The translations under genes and the position numbers were made by a program. From the NCBI RefSeq assembly GCF_029714305.1, contig NZ_CP121647.1, positions 3,988,501 through 4,052,500 of the forward strand: DNA of 64,000 nt, read 5' to 3'. The stretch's first letter is position 1; each line of letters starts with the position of its first letter. The notes beneath the pieces were generated by a model. The model was not told the origin of the DNA. It ran no database searches and worked only from the letters and a program-made list of their open reading frames with translations. Below, in pieces: positions 40,167 to 48,564 of the stretch. The DNA comes from Bradyrhizobium sp. CB3481 (GTDB taxonomy: Bacteria > Pseudomonadota > Alphaproteobacteria > Rhizobiales > Xanthobacteraceae).

Positions 40167-40529
40167 ATGCTGATTACCCCTGCATACGCCCAGGCTGCAG
40201 CCGGAGGCGATGCCAACAGCATGTTGATGTCGCTGCTGCCGTTCGCACTGATCTTCGTGATCATGTACTTCCTGATTCTGCGGCCGCAGCAGAAGAAGGT
40301 CAAGGATCACCAGGAACTGGTCAAAAACATCCGCCGCGGCGACACGGTGGTGACCTCGGGCGGCCTGGTCGGCAAGGTGACCAAGGTGGTCGACGATGAC
40401 CAGATCGAGTTCGAAATCTCGGATGGCGTCCGCGTCCGCCAGATGCGGCAGATGATTTCGGGCGTCCGCGCCAAAGGCGAGCCGGCCAAGGAAAAGAGTG
40501 AGGCCAAGGACGAGTCGTCCGCGAGCTGA
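40167..40529 (+). CDS. yajC: Preprotein translocase subunit YajC
   Basis: Small membrane protein that associates with SecDF and SecYEG. 120 residues: short N-terminal segment with MLITPAYAQAAAGGD, then one membrane helix LLPFALIFVIMYFLILRPQQ (near residue 30), and the cytoplasmic KKVKDHQELVKNIRRGDTVVT with a small beta domain, and a charged Lys/Glu/Ser tail. AGCGAGGATTG upstream. Operon with secD and secF. Confidence 0.95.
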   Translation: MLITPAYAQAAAGGDANSMLMSLLPFALIFVIMYFLILRPQQKKVKDHQELVKNIRRGDTVVTSGGLVGKVTKVVDDDQIEFEISDGVRVRQMRQMISGVRAKGEPAKEKSEAKDESSAS

Positions 40530-40536
40530 GTTTTGC

Positions 40537-40560
40537 GCGCCGCTGACTGCGGCGCATTTT
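40537..40560 (+). terminator. Terminator-like hairpin between yajC and secD
   Basis: GCGCCGC-TGACT-GCGGCGC-ATTTT: a perfect 7-bp GC stem, 5-base loop and a short T-run, 8 bases after the yajC stop. If it works as a weak terminator it would give more YajC than SecD; this is inference. Confidence 0.6.
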
Positions 40561-40583
40561 CCTGGAAGTGACGGGTCTACTCG

Positions 40584-42188
40584 ATGCTGTATTTCTCGCG
40601 GTGGAAGGCGCTGGCGATCATTCTGACCGCGCTGATCGTCTGCCTGTTCGCGGTGCCGAACTTCTTCTCCCAGGAGCGGGTGAAGACCTGGCCCGTCTGG
40701 GCCCAGCGTCACATCGTGCTCGGTCTCGACTTGCAGGGCGGCTCGTATTTGCTGCTCGAAGTCGACGCCAACTATGTGAAGAAGGAAAAGCTCGAGCAGG
40801 TGCGCGACGAGGTGCGGCGCGTGCTGCGCGTCGACGCCAAGGTAGCCTACACCGGGCTTGCGGTCCGTAACGACGCGGTCGAAGTCCGCATCAGCCGAGA
40901 GGCCGATGTGGCGACCGCGTTGCCCAAGCTGCGAGACCTCGCGCAACCGATCGGCGGACTTCTGGGCGGCAGCGGGCAGCGCGATCTCGAGGTGAGCGAT
41001 GCCGGCGGCGGGCTGATCCGCATCACGATCCCGCAGCCTGCGGTGCTCGACCGCATGCGCAAGACCATCGAGCAATCGATCCAGATCGTCGAGAAACGCG
41101 TCAACGAACTCGGCACCGTCGAGCCGATCATCCAGCGCCAGGGCACCGACCGCATTCTGGTGCAGGTGCCGGGCCTGCAGGATCCGACCCATCTCAAGGA
41201 ACTGCTCGGCAAGACCGCGAAGATGGAATTCCGGATGGTCGACACCTCGGTGCCGCCGGACCAGGCCCAGGCGGGCCGGGTGCCGGCCGAATCCGAAGTG
41301 CTGATGAGTTCGACCTCGCCGAAGGTCCCCTATGTCATCAAGCGGCAAGTTCTGGTGTCGGGCGGCGACCTGATCGACGCCCAGCCGGGTTTCGACCAGC
41401 GCACCAATGAGCCGATCGTCAGCTTCAAGTTCAACAGTTCGGGCTCGCGCAAGTTTGCCCAGGCAACGTCGGAAAACGTCGGCCTGCCCTTTGCGATCGT
41501 GCTCGACAATGAAGTGATTTCTGCGCCCGTGATCCGCGAGCCGATCACCGGCGGCTCGGGGCAAATCTCCGGCAACTTTACCGTTCAGGCCGCCAACGAT
41601 CTCGCGATCCTGCTGCGCGCCGGTGCGCTGCCGGCGCCGTTGACCGTGGTTGAAGAACGCACCGTTGGTCCGGGCCTCGGCCAGGATTCGATCGAGAAGG
41701 GCGAGCTTGCGGCTTATGTCGGCTCGATCATGGTCATCGTGTTCATGCTGGTGACCTATCGCCTGTTCGGCGTGTTTGCCAATGTCGCGGTCGCCATCAA
41801 CGTCGCGATGATCTTCGGCCTGCTGTCGCTGCTCAATGCCACGCTGACGCTGCCCGGCATCGCCGGCATCGTGCTGACGGTCGGTATTGCCGTGGACTCC
41901 AACGTGCTGATCTATGAGCGCATCCGTGAAGAGCTGCGCCATGGCCGTAATGCGATTTCGGCGATCGACGCCGGATTCAGGCGCGCGCTGGCGACCATCC
42001 TGGACTCCAACATCACCACGTTCATTGCCGCCGCCGTGCTGTTCTACATCGGCACCGGGCCGGTTCGCGGCTTCGCGGTCACGCTCGGCATCGGCATCAT
42101 CACCACAGTGTTCACCGCGTTTACGCTGACCAGCCTGATCGTCGCCGGCTGGGTACGATGGAAGCGGCCGAAGACCGTGCCAATTTGA
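40584..42188 (+). CDS. secD: Protein translocase subunit SecD
   Basis: Uses the proton gradient to help move preproteins through SecYEG. The protein has 534 residues. An N-terminal membrane helix (ALAIILTALIVCLFAVPNFF) is followed by the periplasmic domain opened by LGLDLQGGSYLLLEVD (near residue 48), the P1 base. The C-terminal five helices begin near residue 385 (YVGSIMVIVFMLVTYRLFGV) and carry VLTVGIAVDSNVLIYERIRE, the SecD signature. SecF follows after 16 bp. Confidence 0.97.
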   Translation: MLYFSRWKALAIILTALIVCLFAVPNFFSQERVKTWPVWAQRHIVLGLDLQGGSYLLLEVDANYVKKEKLEQVRDEVRRVLRVDAKVAYTGLAVRNDAVEVRISREADVATALPKLRDLAQPIGGLLGGSGQRDLEVSDAGGGLIRITIPQPAVLDRMRKTIEQSIQIVEKRVNELGTVEPIIQRQGTDRILVQVPGLQDPTHLKELLGKTAKMEFRMVDTSVPPDQAQAGRVPAESEVLMSSTSPKVPYVIKRQVLVSGGDLIDAQPGFDQRTNEPIVSFKFNSSGSRKFAQATSENVGLPFAIVLDNEVISAPVIREPITGGSGQISGNFTVQAANDLAILLRAGALPAPLTVVEERTVGPGLGQDSIEKGELAAYVGSIMVIVFMLVTYRLFGVFANVAVAINVAMIFGLLSLLNATLTLPGIAGIVLTVGIAVDSNVLIYERIREELRHGRNAISAIDAGFRRALATILDSNITTFIAAAVLFYIGTGPVRGFAVTLGIGIITTVFTAFTLTSLIVAGWVRWKRPKTVPI

Positions 42189-42204
42189 GAATGCGGAGCC
42201 GGCT

Positions 42205-43206
42205 TTGACACAATACGTTCTCATCGGGCTGGGCGTTCTGATCGCCGTGCTCACCGTGGTGGCGATCTTCGACGTGCTGCCGCCGCTGCGCATCGTACCT
42301 GACGACACGCATTTCGATTTCACGCGCTTTCGCCGCATCAGCTTTCCGATCTCGGCTGCGCTGTCGATCCTCGCGATCGTGCTGTTCTTCACCCACGGGC
42401 TGAATTTCGGCATCGACTTCAGGGGCGGCACGCTGCTGGAAGTGCAGTCGAAGTCCGGACCAGCCGACATTGCCGCGATGCGGGCCAAGCTCAGCACGCT
42501 CGGCCTCGGCGAGGTTCAGCTTCAGCAGTTCGGTGATGCGACCAACGTCCTGATCCGCGTTGCCGAACAGCCCGGCGGCGACAAGGCACAGCAGGAAGCG
42601 GTGACCAAGGTCCGCGGCGCGCTCGGCGACAGCGTCGACTACCGCCGCGTCGAAGTGGTGGGGCCGCGCGTTTCCGGCGAATTGTTGGCCTTTGGCATGC
42701 TCGGCCTGATGCTGGCGATCATCGCGATCCTGATCTATCTCTGGTTCCGGTTCGAGTGGCAGTTCGCGCTCGGCGCCATGATCGCCAACGTCCACGACAT
42801 CGTGCTGACGATCGGCTTCATGTCGATCTCGCAGGTCGATTTCGACCTCACCAGCATCGCGGCGCTGCTCACGATTCTCGGCTACTCGCTGAACGACACC
42901 GTCGTGATCTATGACCGCATTCGGGAAATGCTGCGGCGCTACAAGAAGATGCCGATGCCGCAGCTTCTCAACGAATCCATCAATTCGACGCTTTCGCGCT
43001 CAATCATCACCCACGTCACGGTGACGCTGGCGTTGCTCGCGCTGCTCTTGTTCGGCGGCCATGCGATCCACAGCTTCACGGCGGTGATGATGTTCGGCGT
43101 GGTGCTGGTCGGTACCTACACCTCGATCTTCATCGCCGCGCCGATCCTGATCTATCTTGGCGTTGGCGAGCACCGCGACGCGCCGGATACGCCTGCGAAG
43201 AAGTAA
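42205..43206 (+). CDS. secF: Protein translocase subunit SecF
   Basis: Partner of SecD. 333 residues. The start is a TTG with GGAG 6 bases upstream; no suitable ATG exists before the first membrane segment (MTQYVLIGLGVLIAVLTVVA). It has GLNFGIDFRGGTLLEVQSKS (near residue 65) and the signature ILGYSLNDTVVIYDRIREML (near residue 225). Six membrane segments in all, one or two more at the N-terminus than the shortest SecF proteins. The extra N-terminal helix is a feature to check. Confidence 0.95.
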   Translation: MTQYVLIGLGVLIAVLTVVAIFDVLPPLRIVPDDTHFDFTRFRRISFPISAALSILAIVLFFTHGLNFGIDFRGGTLLEVQSKSGPADIAAMRAKLSTLGLGEVQLQQFGDATNVLIRVAEQPGGDKAQQEAVTKVRGALGDSVDYRRVEVVGPRVSGELLAFGMLGLMLAIIAILIYLWFRFEWQFALGAMIANVHDIVLTIGFMSISQVDFDLTSIAALLTILGYSLNDTVVIYDRIREMLRRYKKMPMPQLLNESINSTLSRSIITHVTVTLALLALLLFGGHAIHSFTAVMMFGVVLVGTYTSIFIAAPILIYLGVGEHRDAPDTPAKK

Positions 43207-43212
43207 TTCATC

Positions 43213-43596
43213 ATGGCCAGTTCCTCGGACGCTCCACATCTTCCGAGGTCGGCGCCGATCGAAGCCTACGGCAAGGGCGGCTTCGCCTTCGCCGACATGT
43301 CGCATCGCGGCTCGCTGATGTGCCTGCCCGACGGCATCTGGGCCTGGCCGGTGACGAGGCCCGCCGAGATCGACGAATATTCCTTAGGCCAGGTGTTCAA
43401 GGCCGCCAACGCCATCGATACGCTGATCGTCGGCACCGGCACCGAGATCTGGGTGCCGCCACGCGGACTGCGCGAAGCGCTGCGTGCCGTGCGCGTGGTG
43501 CTCGATGCGATGCAGACCGGGCCAGCGATCCGCACCTATAACATCATGCTGGGCGAGCGGCGGCGCGTTGCAGCGGCATTGATCGCGGTACCATGA
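43213..43596 (+). CDS. Mth938/DUF498-domain protein
   Basis: A cytoplasmic protein of 127 residues. Blocks: APIEAYGKGGFAFADMSHRG (near residue 14), MCLPDGIWAWPVTRPAEID and IDTLIVGTGTEIWVPPRGLR (near residue 73). Homologues in mitochondria are complex I assembly factor NDUFAF3, so a role in respiratory complex I assembly is plausible in this bacterium. The stop overlaps the next gene by ATGA, and that gene resembles another complex I assembly factor family. Confidence 0.85.
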   Translation: MASSSDAPHLPRSAPIEAYGKGGFAFADMSHRGSLMCLPDGIWAWPVTRPAEIDEYSLGQVFKAANAIDTLIVGTGTEIWVPPRGLREALRAVRVVLDAMQTGPAIRTYNIMLGERRRVAAALIAVP

Positions 43597-44456
43597 CCGA
43601 GAGCGCGACGTCGAAAGCGTCTGCCGCGTTCTGCGCCGATCTGGTGCGCACGCATGACTTTACCCGCTATGCGTCGACGCTGTTTCTGCCGGCGGCCCAG
43701 CGCCGCGCACTGCTGTCGGTCTACGCCTTCAACGTCGAGATCTCGCGGGTGCGCGAGCAGGTCAGCCAACCGCTGCCCGGCGAAATGCGGCTGCAGTGGT
43801 GGACCGACATGCTTGATGGCGCCGGCCATGGCGGCGTCGAGGGCAATCCGGTCGCTGCTGAACTGTTGCAGACGATCGGCGAATTCCGCCTGCCGGTGGC
43901 GCCGTTGTCGCGGCTGATCGAGGAGCATCAGTTCGACCTCTACAACGACCCGATGCCGTCGATGGCGGCGCTGGAGGGTTACCTCACGGACACATCCGCG
44001 GCGCTGTTCTCGCTCGGCGCGCGGATCGCGGCGCCGCCCTCGCCGGCGATCGACCATCTCTCCCGCCATGCCGGTCTCGCCCAGGGTATTGCGCAGGTGG
44101 TCGGAGCGCTGCCGCTGGACGCCGCGCGGCGTCAGCTATTCCTGCCGCTGCAATTGCTGCAACAGCACGGCAGCGGGGTCGAGCAGGTCTATTCGGGCAA
44201 GCAGACGCCCAACATCCGCGCCGCGATCGACCAGCTGGTCGCAGAGGCACGAAACCATCTTCGCACGGCGTTCGAGCTGCTCGCGCATGTGCCGCCGGAA
44301 GTGCGGCCGGTATTCCTGCCGCTGGCGTTGGTCTACCGCGACCTCAAGCGCATGTCGCGCGCCGACGCCGATCCGTTCGTGCCGCACGCAACGTCACGGC
44401 TACGGGTCCTGTGGACGCTGTGGCGCGCGTCGCGGACGAAGGAGTTCGGCGGGTAG
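43593..44456 (+). CDS. Squalene/phytoene synthase-family protein (NDUFAF6-like)
   Basis: A protein of 287 residues related to squalene/phytoene synthases. The fold is visible (RRALLSVYAFNVEISRVREQ near residue 42 and LQWWTDMLDG near residue 68), but the Asp-rich motifs expected of an active synthase (DXXXD) are replaced, for example by EISRVRE. Such proteins group with mitochondrial NDUFAF6, a complex I assembly factor. The direct coupling to the DUF498 gene, whose mitochondrial homologue is NDUFAF3, strengthens this reading. It is unlikely to make carotenoids. Confidence 0.8.
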   Translation: MTESATSKASAAFCADLVRTHDFTRYASTLFLPAAQRRALLSVYAFNVEISRVREQVSQPLPGEMRLQWWTDMLDGAGHGGVEGNPVAAELLQTIGEFRLPVAPLSRLIEEHQFDLYNDPMPSMAALEGYLTDTSAALFSLGARIAAPPSPAIDHLSRHAGLAQGIAQVVGALPLDAARRQLFLPLQLLQQHGSGVEQVYSGKQTPNIRAAIDQLVAEARNHLRTAFELLAHVPPEVRPVFLPLALVYRDLKRMSRADADPFVPHATSRLRVLWTLWRASRTKEFGG

Positions 44457-44471
44457 GTAGCCGCCCAATCA

Positions 44472-44573
44472 GTCGTCATACCCCGCGAAGGCGGGGTATC
44501 CAGTACGCCGCGGCCTTGCCATCTACACGAACGTCTCTGGAATACTGGGTCACCCGCCTGCGCGGGTGACGAC
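44472..44573. repeat. Dispersed palindromic repeat, family B, copy 4
   Basis: Opens GTCGTCATACCCCGCGAAGG, contains CGGGGTATCCAGTACGCCGC and TCTCTGGAATACTGGGTCAC, closes CCCGCCTGCGCGGGTGACGAC. It lies between two convergent genes. Confidence 0.85.
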
Positions 44574-44589
44574 ATGTTGGAATCAGGCG

Positions 44590-45687
44590 CTACCGCGAAT
44601 TCAACTCGCTGCTCTCGAAATTGAACCGATCCCGCAAATTCTTGCGGCTCTCCAGAATGTCCTTCAGGAACGCGCGATCGACGTCGCTCGTGATCAGTGG
44701 CTCGATCAGGTCGACCTGGTTCATCGCGACGAGCTGCAAGATCTCCGTCCGCGGCTTGCCGGCGGAGTCGCGCGGCAGCGCGTGCACGACCTGGATGTGC
44801 TCCGGCGCTCTGGTGCCCTTGGCTGCGCCAAGTTCGCTGCGCAACTGCTTTTCCAGTGCGACATCGTCGGCCTCGACAAAAGCGTACAATCCCACGCCAG
44901 CCCGGCGATCGGCGAAGGCCACGATCGCGGTGTCGCGCACGCCAGGATTCTGCCGGATCAGCTCGACGAGGACCGGCGCGTCGTTGACCAGCCGGCGGCC
45001 GCCGCCTTCACGATCGGTGAAGTTGAAGAGGCCGCGGGTGATCGCCTGATAGACCTTCTTGCCGGTCTTGAGCCAGAGGCTGGCGACGAAGGATTTGCGC
45101 GCCAGGATCTTGCGCTCCATCGGCGTGAGCGCCTGTGGCGCATAGCTGCGCTTGTGCTTGAGCAGATGCCGCAGATCCTCATAGGCCGCGATCCGGAACA
45201 GCCGGCTCCTCGTCTTGAAGCAGACGGCCAGCTGGAAGTCGGTCAGGTATGCGCGTCCGTCGCGGCCCACCAGCCAGTTCTGCTCCTTGGCGAGATCGTT
45301 GTGGCAGATGCCGGCGCGGTGCAGTCTGCGCAGCGCTGTCTTGGCGGAGCGGAAATAGGCGATGTCGCCATGCGGCTTTGCCAGATGCAGCGCGACGCCG
45401 TCGACAAAGCCCCGCACCAGCGCTCTTCGTCCGGCCCACAGCAGTTTCGGCCCGACATTGAGTTCGCGCGCCAGCGCCAGCGCGCGGCGCTCACGGGCGA
45501 ACAGATGGCGAGCGAGGGGGTAGGACCAAACCGGCACCTGGTCGAGCCGGCGCAGCACCGCGTCGACCTCGCCGGCATCCGCGCGAAAGCGGCCGCGCTC
45601 GACGGTCGAGAATACGTCGCGCTTGAGCAGCACGCCTTCGGTCCAGCGCGCCGACAGGGTGGCGGCGTCGTCTCCGGTCAACGCCAT
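44590..45687 (-). CDS. Kinase-like protein fused to an acyl-CoA-ligase-like C-terminal domain
   Basis: A protein of 365 residues. Residues 50-190 look like a protein-kinase-fold domain of the KdkA/InaA sort: ALVRGFVDGVALHL, then the catalytic loop GICHNDLAKEQNWLVG (HxD near residue 125) and the metal-binding YLTDFQLAV. Residues about 225-330 resemble the C-terminal subdomain of ANL acyl-CoA ligases: DREGGGRRLV, LIRQNPGVRDTAIVAFADRR, GVGLYAFVEADD, then LPRDSAGKPRTEIL, which keeps the GK lysine. No ANL N-terminal core is present. Four bp after trmFO, probably one transcript. The substrate is unknown. Confidence 0.75.
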   Translation of the reverse strand: MALTGDDAATLSARWTEGVLLKRDVFSTVERGRFRADAGEVDAVLRRLDQVPVWSYPLARHLFARERRALALARELNVGPKLLWAGRRALVRGFVDGVALHLAKPHGDIAYFRSAKTALRRLHRAGICHNDLAKEQNWLVGRDGRAYLTDFQLAVCFKTRSRLFRIAAYEDLRHLLKHKRSYAPQALTPMERKILARKSFVASLWLKTGKKVYQAITRGLFNFTDREGGGRRLVNDAPVLVELIRQNPGVRDTAIVAFADRRAGVGLYAFVEADDVALEKQLRSELGAAKGTRAPEHIQVVHALPRDSAGKPRTEILQLVAMNQVDLIEPLITSDVDRAFLKDILESRKNLRDRFNFESSELNSR

Positions 45688-45691
45688 GGCC

Positions 45692-47125
45692 TTACGCCGC
45701 CGCCGCTACGCGCAGATGATCCGCGATCCAGCGATCGAGGTCGACAAGCGCGCGGGCGCTGAGCGCCTGCTTTTTGGCGACGCTCTTTTCGTTGCCGCGC
45801 AGCCGCGTGCCGTCAGGCTTCTTGGTCGGCACACTGGCAAGCGGCGGGAACAGGCCGAAATTGATGTTCATCGGCTGGAACGAACGCGTTCCGGCCTCGA
45901 TGGTCTCAATATGACCGCCGGTGATATGGCCGAGCAGCGAGCCCAGCGCGGTGGTCGCCGGCGGCGGTTCGAGCGACTGCGCGCGCGCATTGGCGGCGGC
46001 ATAGAGACCGGCGATCAGGCCGATGCTGGCGGATTCCACATAACCCTCACAGCCGGTCATCTGGCCGGCAAAGCGCAGCCGCGGCTGCGCGCGCAGCCGC
46101 AGCTGGCCGTCCAGAAGCTTTGGCGAGTTGAGGAAGGTGTTGCGATGCAGGCCGCCGAGCCGGGCGAATTCGGCGTTCTCGAGACCCGGGATGGTGCGGA
46201 ACACGCGCTGCTGCGCGCCGTAGTTCAGCTTGGTCTGGAAGCCGACGATGTTGTAGAGCGTGCCGAGCTTGTTGTCCTGCCGCAGCTGGACGATGGCGTA
46301 GGGCTTCACAGTTGGGTTGTGCGGGTTGGTCAGCCCGACCGGCTTCATCGGCCCGTGGCGCAGCGTCTCGTGGCCGCGCTCGGCCATCACCTCGACCGGC
46401 AGGCAGCCGTCGAAATAGGGCGTATTGGTTTCCCACTCCTTGAAGTCGACCTTGTCGCCGGCCAAGAGTGCCGCGACGAAGGCGTCATACTGCTCTTTCG
46501 TCATCGGGCAGTTGATGTAGTCGGCGCCGGTGCCGCCGGGCCCGACCTTGTCGTAGCGCGACTGAAACCATGCCACCGACATGTCGATGGAGTCCTTGTG
46601 CACGATCGGCGCGATCGCATCGAAGAAGGCGAGCGCGTTCTCGTCGGTCAGCGCGCGGATGGCTTCGGCCAGCGGGGCCGAGGTGAGGGGGCCGGTCGCA
46701 ACGATCACATTGCCCCATTCGGCGGGTGGAAGTCCGGCGATCTCGCTGCGGTCGATCTCGATCAAAGGGTGCTCGTCGAGCGCCTTGGTGACGGCTGCGG
46801 AGAATCCATCGCGGTCGACCGCCAGCGCCCCGCCGGCGGGCACCTGGTTGGCATCGGCCGAGCGCATGATCAGCGAGCCCAGCCGGCGCATCTCGGCATG
46901 CAGCAGCCCAACGGCGTTGTTGGCGGCATCGTCCGAGCGGAACGAGTTCGAGCACACCAGTTCGGCGAGACCTTCGGTGCGGTGCGCCTCGGTCATCCGC
47001 AGCGGGCGCATCTCATGCAGGACGACGCGAACGCCCGCATTGGCGACCTGCCAGGCGGCTTCCGAGCCGGCGAGGCCGCCGCCAATCACATGGACGGTAT
47101 CAGTTTGGGAGGTGGAGGAAATCAT
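45692..47125 (-). CDS. trmFO: Methylenetetrahydrofolate-tRNA-(uracil-5-)-methyltransferase TrmFO
   Basis: FAD- and folate-dependent enzyme that makes T54 in tRNA. 477 residues from [20 protein letters not shown], the FAD-binding N-terminus. Later motifs: [10 protein letters not shown] with cysteine (near residue 50), HALE-like [20 protein letters not shown], and [17 protein letters not shown] near residue 205. The C-terminal [20 protein letters not shown] (near residue 365) is diagnostic. AGGTGGAGGAAATC precedes the ATG. A longer frame adds 18 residues and is rejected. Confidence 0.96.
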   Translation of the reverse strand: MISSTSQTDTVHVIGGGLAGSEAAWQVANAGVRVVLHEMRPLRMTEAHRTEGLAELVCSNSFRSDDAANNAVGLLHAEMRRLGSLIMRSADANQVPAGGALAVDRDGFSAAVTKALDEHPLIEIDRSEIAGLPPAEWGNVIVATGPLTSAPLAEAIRALTDENALAFFDAIAPIVHKDSIDMSVAWFQSRYDKVGPGGTGADYINCPMTKEQYDAFVAALLAGDKVDFKEWETNTPYFDGCLPVEVMAERGHETLRHGPMKPVGLTNPHNPTVKPYAIVQLRQDNKLGTLYNIVGFQTKLNYGAQQRVFRTIPGLENAEFARLGGLHRNTFLNSPKLLDGQLRLRAQPRLRFAGQMTGCEGYVESASIGLIAGLYAAANARAQSLEPPPATTALGSLLGHITGGHIETIEAGTRSFQPMNINFGLFPPLASVPTKKPDGTRLRGNEKSVAKKQALSARALVDLDRWIADHLRVAAAA

Positions 47126-47227
47126 GCGCGCAGGGTTACCGCGTTTTCGCGCCAAGCGCACCTGCAATAGCGTTTTCAAGTGAAGCTGATGCTGACCCCG
47201 CGTGGAGGAAACACGTCAAACGAGAGG

Positions 47228-47261
47228 CAAAAACGACAACGCCCGCAGCGGGGCGGGCGTT
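47228..47261 (-). terminator. Rho-independent terminator of the DUF1127 gene
   Basis: On the minus strand AACGCCCGC-loop-GCGGGCGTT forms a 9-bp stem followed, after GTCG, by a run of five T. It lies 27 bases past the DUF1127 stop codon and before the trmFO start, so it should end the small gene's transcript and keep it separate from trmFO. Confidence 0.75.
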
Positions 47262-47287
47262 ATCCGTTCATTCACGGCCGAACAGGA

Positions 47288-47440
47288 TCAGCCGTTATAG
47301 GTTCCAGCGGCAACGCGCGGAATGTCGGAACGATCGAGGCCGATATCGGCGAGTTCGCGATCGCTGAGCTGCGACAGTTCGCTGACATTGCGCTGATAAT
47401 CCCGGAATGCCTGGATCATGCGGATGAGCGAGAGCAACAT
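47288..47440 (-). CDS. DUF1127 small protein
   Basis: A 50-residue protein, MLLSLIRMIQAFRDYQRNVS at the start, with the DUF1127 core LSQLSDRELADIGLDRSDIP followed by RVAAGTYNG. AAGGAG lies 7 bases before the ATG. The DUF1127 family includes small arginine-rich proteins that in Agrobacterium and Sinorhizobium act on phosphate uptake or RNA turnover; no function can be assigned here. It has its own terminator, so it is a monocistronic gene. Too short for many gene finders. Confidence 0.85.
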   Translation of the reverse strand: MLLSLIRMIQAFRDYQRNVSELSQLSDRELADIGLDRSDIPRVAAGTYNG

Positions 47441-48251
47441 GGTAGTCTCCTTGCAGTTACGATTCACCCCTTCGAAAGGGCGTCAATCGTTGAAATGAAT
47501 ATAGCTCAGATTTTGCAGTGCAGAAGTTCCTATGTTGCGATGCAGCTAATCCCAAAACGCATGGCGATGGTAAGGTGCGCTTAACGTTTTGACGCAGTCC
47601 TTCGATTAGCTGGTAGAATCTCCCTTGAACCGTCCTGAGGCGGAAATAATGCCGTAATATTGCGGGGTTACGCGTAAGCCGCTGATTAATCGTGGAATCC
47701 ATCGGGACATGCGTCGGGACGGTTCCCCATCGGCAGGAAAGTCATCTGCAGAATAAAGCGCGCTCGTAAGCGCTGCGTTTTGGAACTTTCTTATGCGCGA
47801 ATCGCATGCGATGAATTGATCATAGATGAATTTACATTCATTATTATGTTGCAGCCGTTCGTGATCTCAAGGAGGGTTCTGAAGCAGCTCGGACCGTTGC
47901 CAGCGCGAGGGCGAAGCATGGGCATGCCGGCGGCCCCTGAATCGACCGCGGCGCGAGAGAGTAATGGCGTGACGCACCAATCGCTTTCTCGTGTGTTGAA
48001 ACACGGCATGTCGATCGCTGAGTTGTCGCTGTGTCGAATGATTTTGCTGCGCGCGACAAATGATGCCGATGGAGCCGCGCATTCTTCCTTACCGGACCGT
48101 AATGAAAAAACGTGATTCCGCATAAGGGCGTTGCACGCCACGCTGGTGATCTCGCGCGAAGTTCATTCTCAAAGTTTCTACGCTTCGGCGAACAATTGCC
48201 GTTGCAGCGGCAATGGCGCCGCCTGCGCAAAAAACAAAAAAGGGAGTTACC
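47441..48251. other. Long AT-richer intergenic region
   Basis: About 810 bp, less GC-rich than the rest of the window. One plus-strand frame (47846-48115, start ATG) could encode about 89 residues (MLQPFVISRRVLKQLGPLPA at the start), but it has no ribosome-binding site and no recognisable domain, so I leave it as possible only. The right end must hold the promoter of the secreted-protein gene at 48252. Foreign DNA is possible given the base composition. Confidence 0.35.
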
Positions 48252-48515
48252 ATGCTCAACAAATTACTCGCAGCTACGGTCATAGCTGCCCTGGCCTATG
48301 CCGTTTCTCCCGCCGACGCCGCGCGAGTCAAAGCGGCCTGCAGCGGCGATAATCTGAGCAAGACCGAAACAACGGTCGAGAACATGGCGGATGGCGAGGG
48401 CAAGATCGCCGCGCAGAAGGAGATCGCGGCGGCCCAGGATGCGATGCTGAGCGGCAAGGCCGGCGCCTGCGCAGCGCATCTGAGCAAGGCGATGCAGGCG
48501 AGTGCGGCGAAATAG
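48252..48515 (+). CDS. Small exported cysteine-containing protein
   Basis: A protein of 87 residues, with the signal peptide MLNKLLAATVIAALAYAVSP and likely cleavage at ADAA. The mature part of about 65 residues is helical, with two cysteines (KAACSGDNL and KAGACAAHL), likely to form one disulfide in the periplasm. AGGGAG lies 7 bases before the ATG. A GC-rich terminator follows. No known domain; small helical, Lys/Ala-rich, of unknown role. Confidence 0.75.
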   Translation: MLNKLLAATVIAALAYAVSPADAARVKAACSGDNLSKTETTVENMADGEGKIAAQKEIAAAQDAMLSGKAGACAAHLSKAMQASAAK

Positions 48516-48528
48516 GTATGGTCACAAG

Positions 48529-48554
48529 GGGCCGGTCGTTGCGGCCGGCCCTTT
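48529..48554 (+). terminator. Terminator hairpin between convergent genes
   Basis: GGGCCGG-loop-CCGGCCC followed by TTT; the 7-bp GC stem spans 48529-48551. It lies 13 bases past the small exported-protein gene and 11 bases before the end of the transglycosylase gene on the other strand. It could serve both directions. Confidence 0.7.
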
Positions 48555-48564
48555 GCGTTGCGGC

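Noticed and set aside
40149..42497. A 782-residue minus-strand frame over yajC and secD
   Set aside because: Its translation is His/Arg/Asp-rich and lacks any conserved motif; the plus strand has complete YajC and SecD.
43593..44456. Carotenoid or hopanoid synthesis role for the squalene/phytoene synthase-like gene
   Set aside because: The Asp-rich catalytic motifs are missing and no terpene genes are nearby; the DUF498 neighbour points elsewhere.
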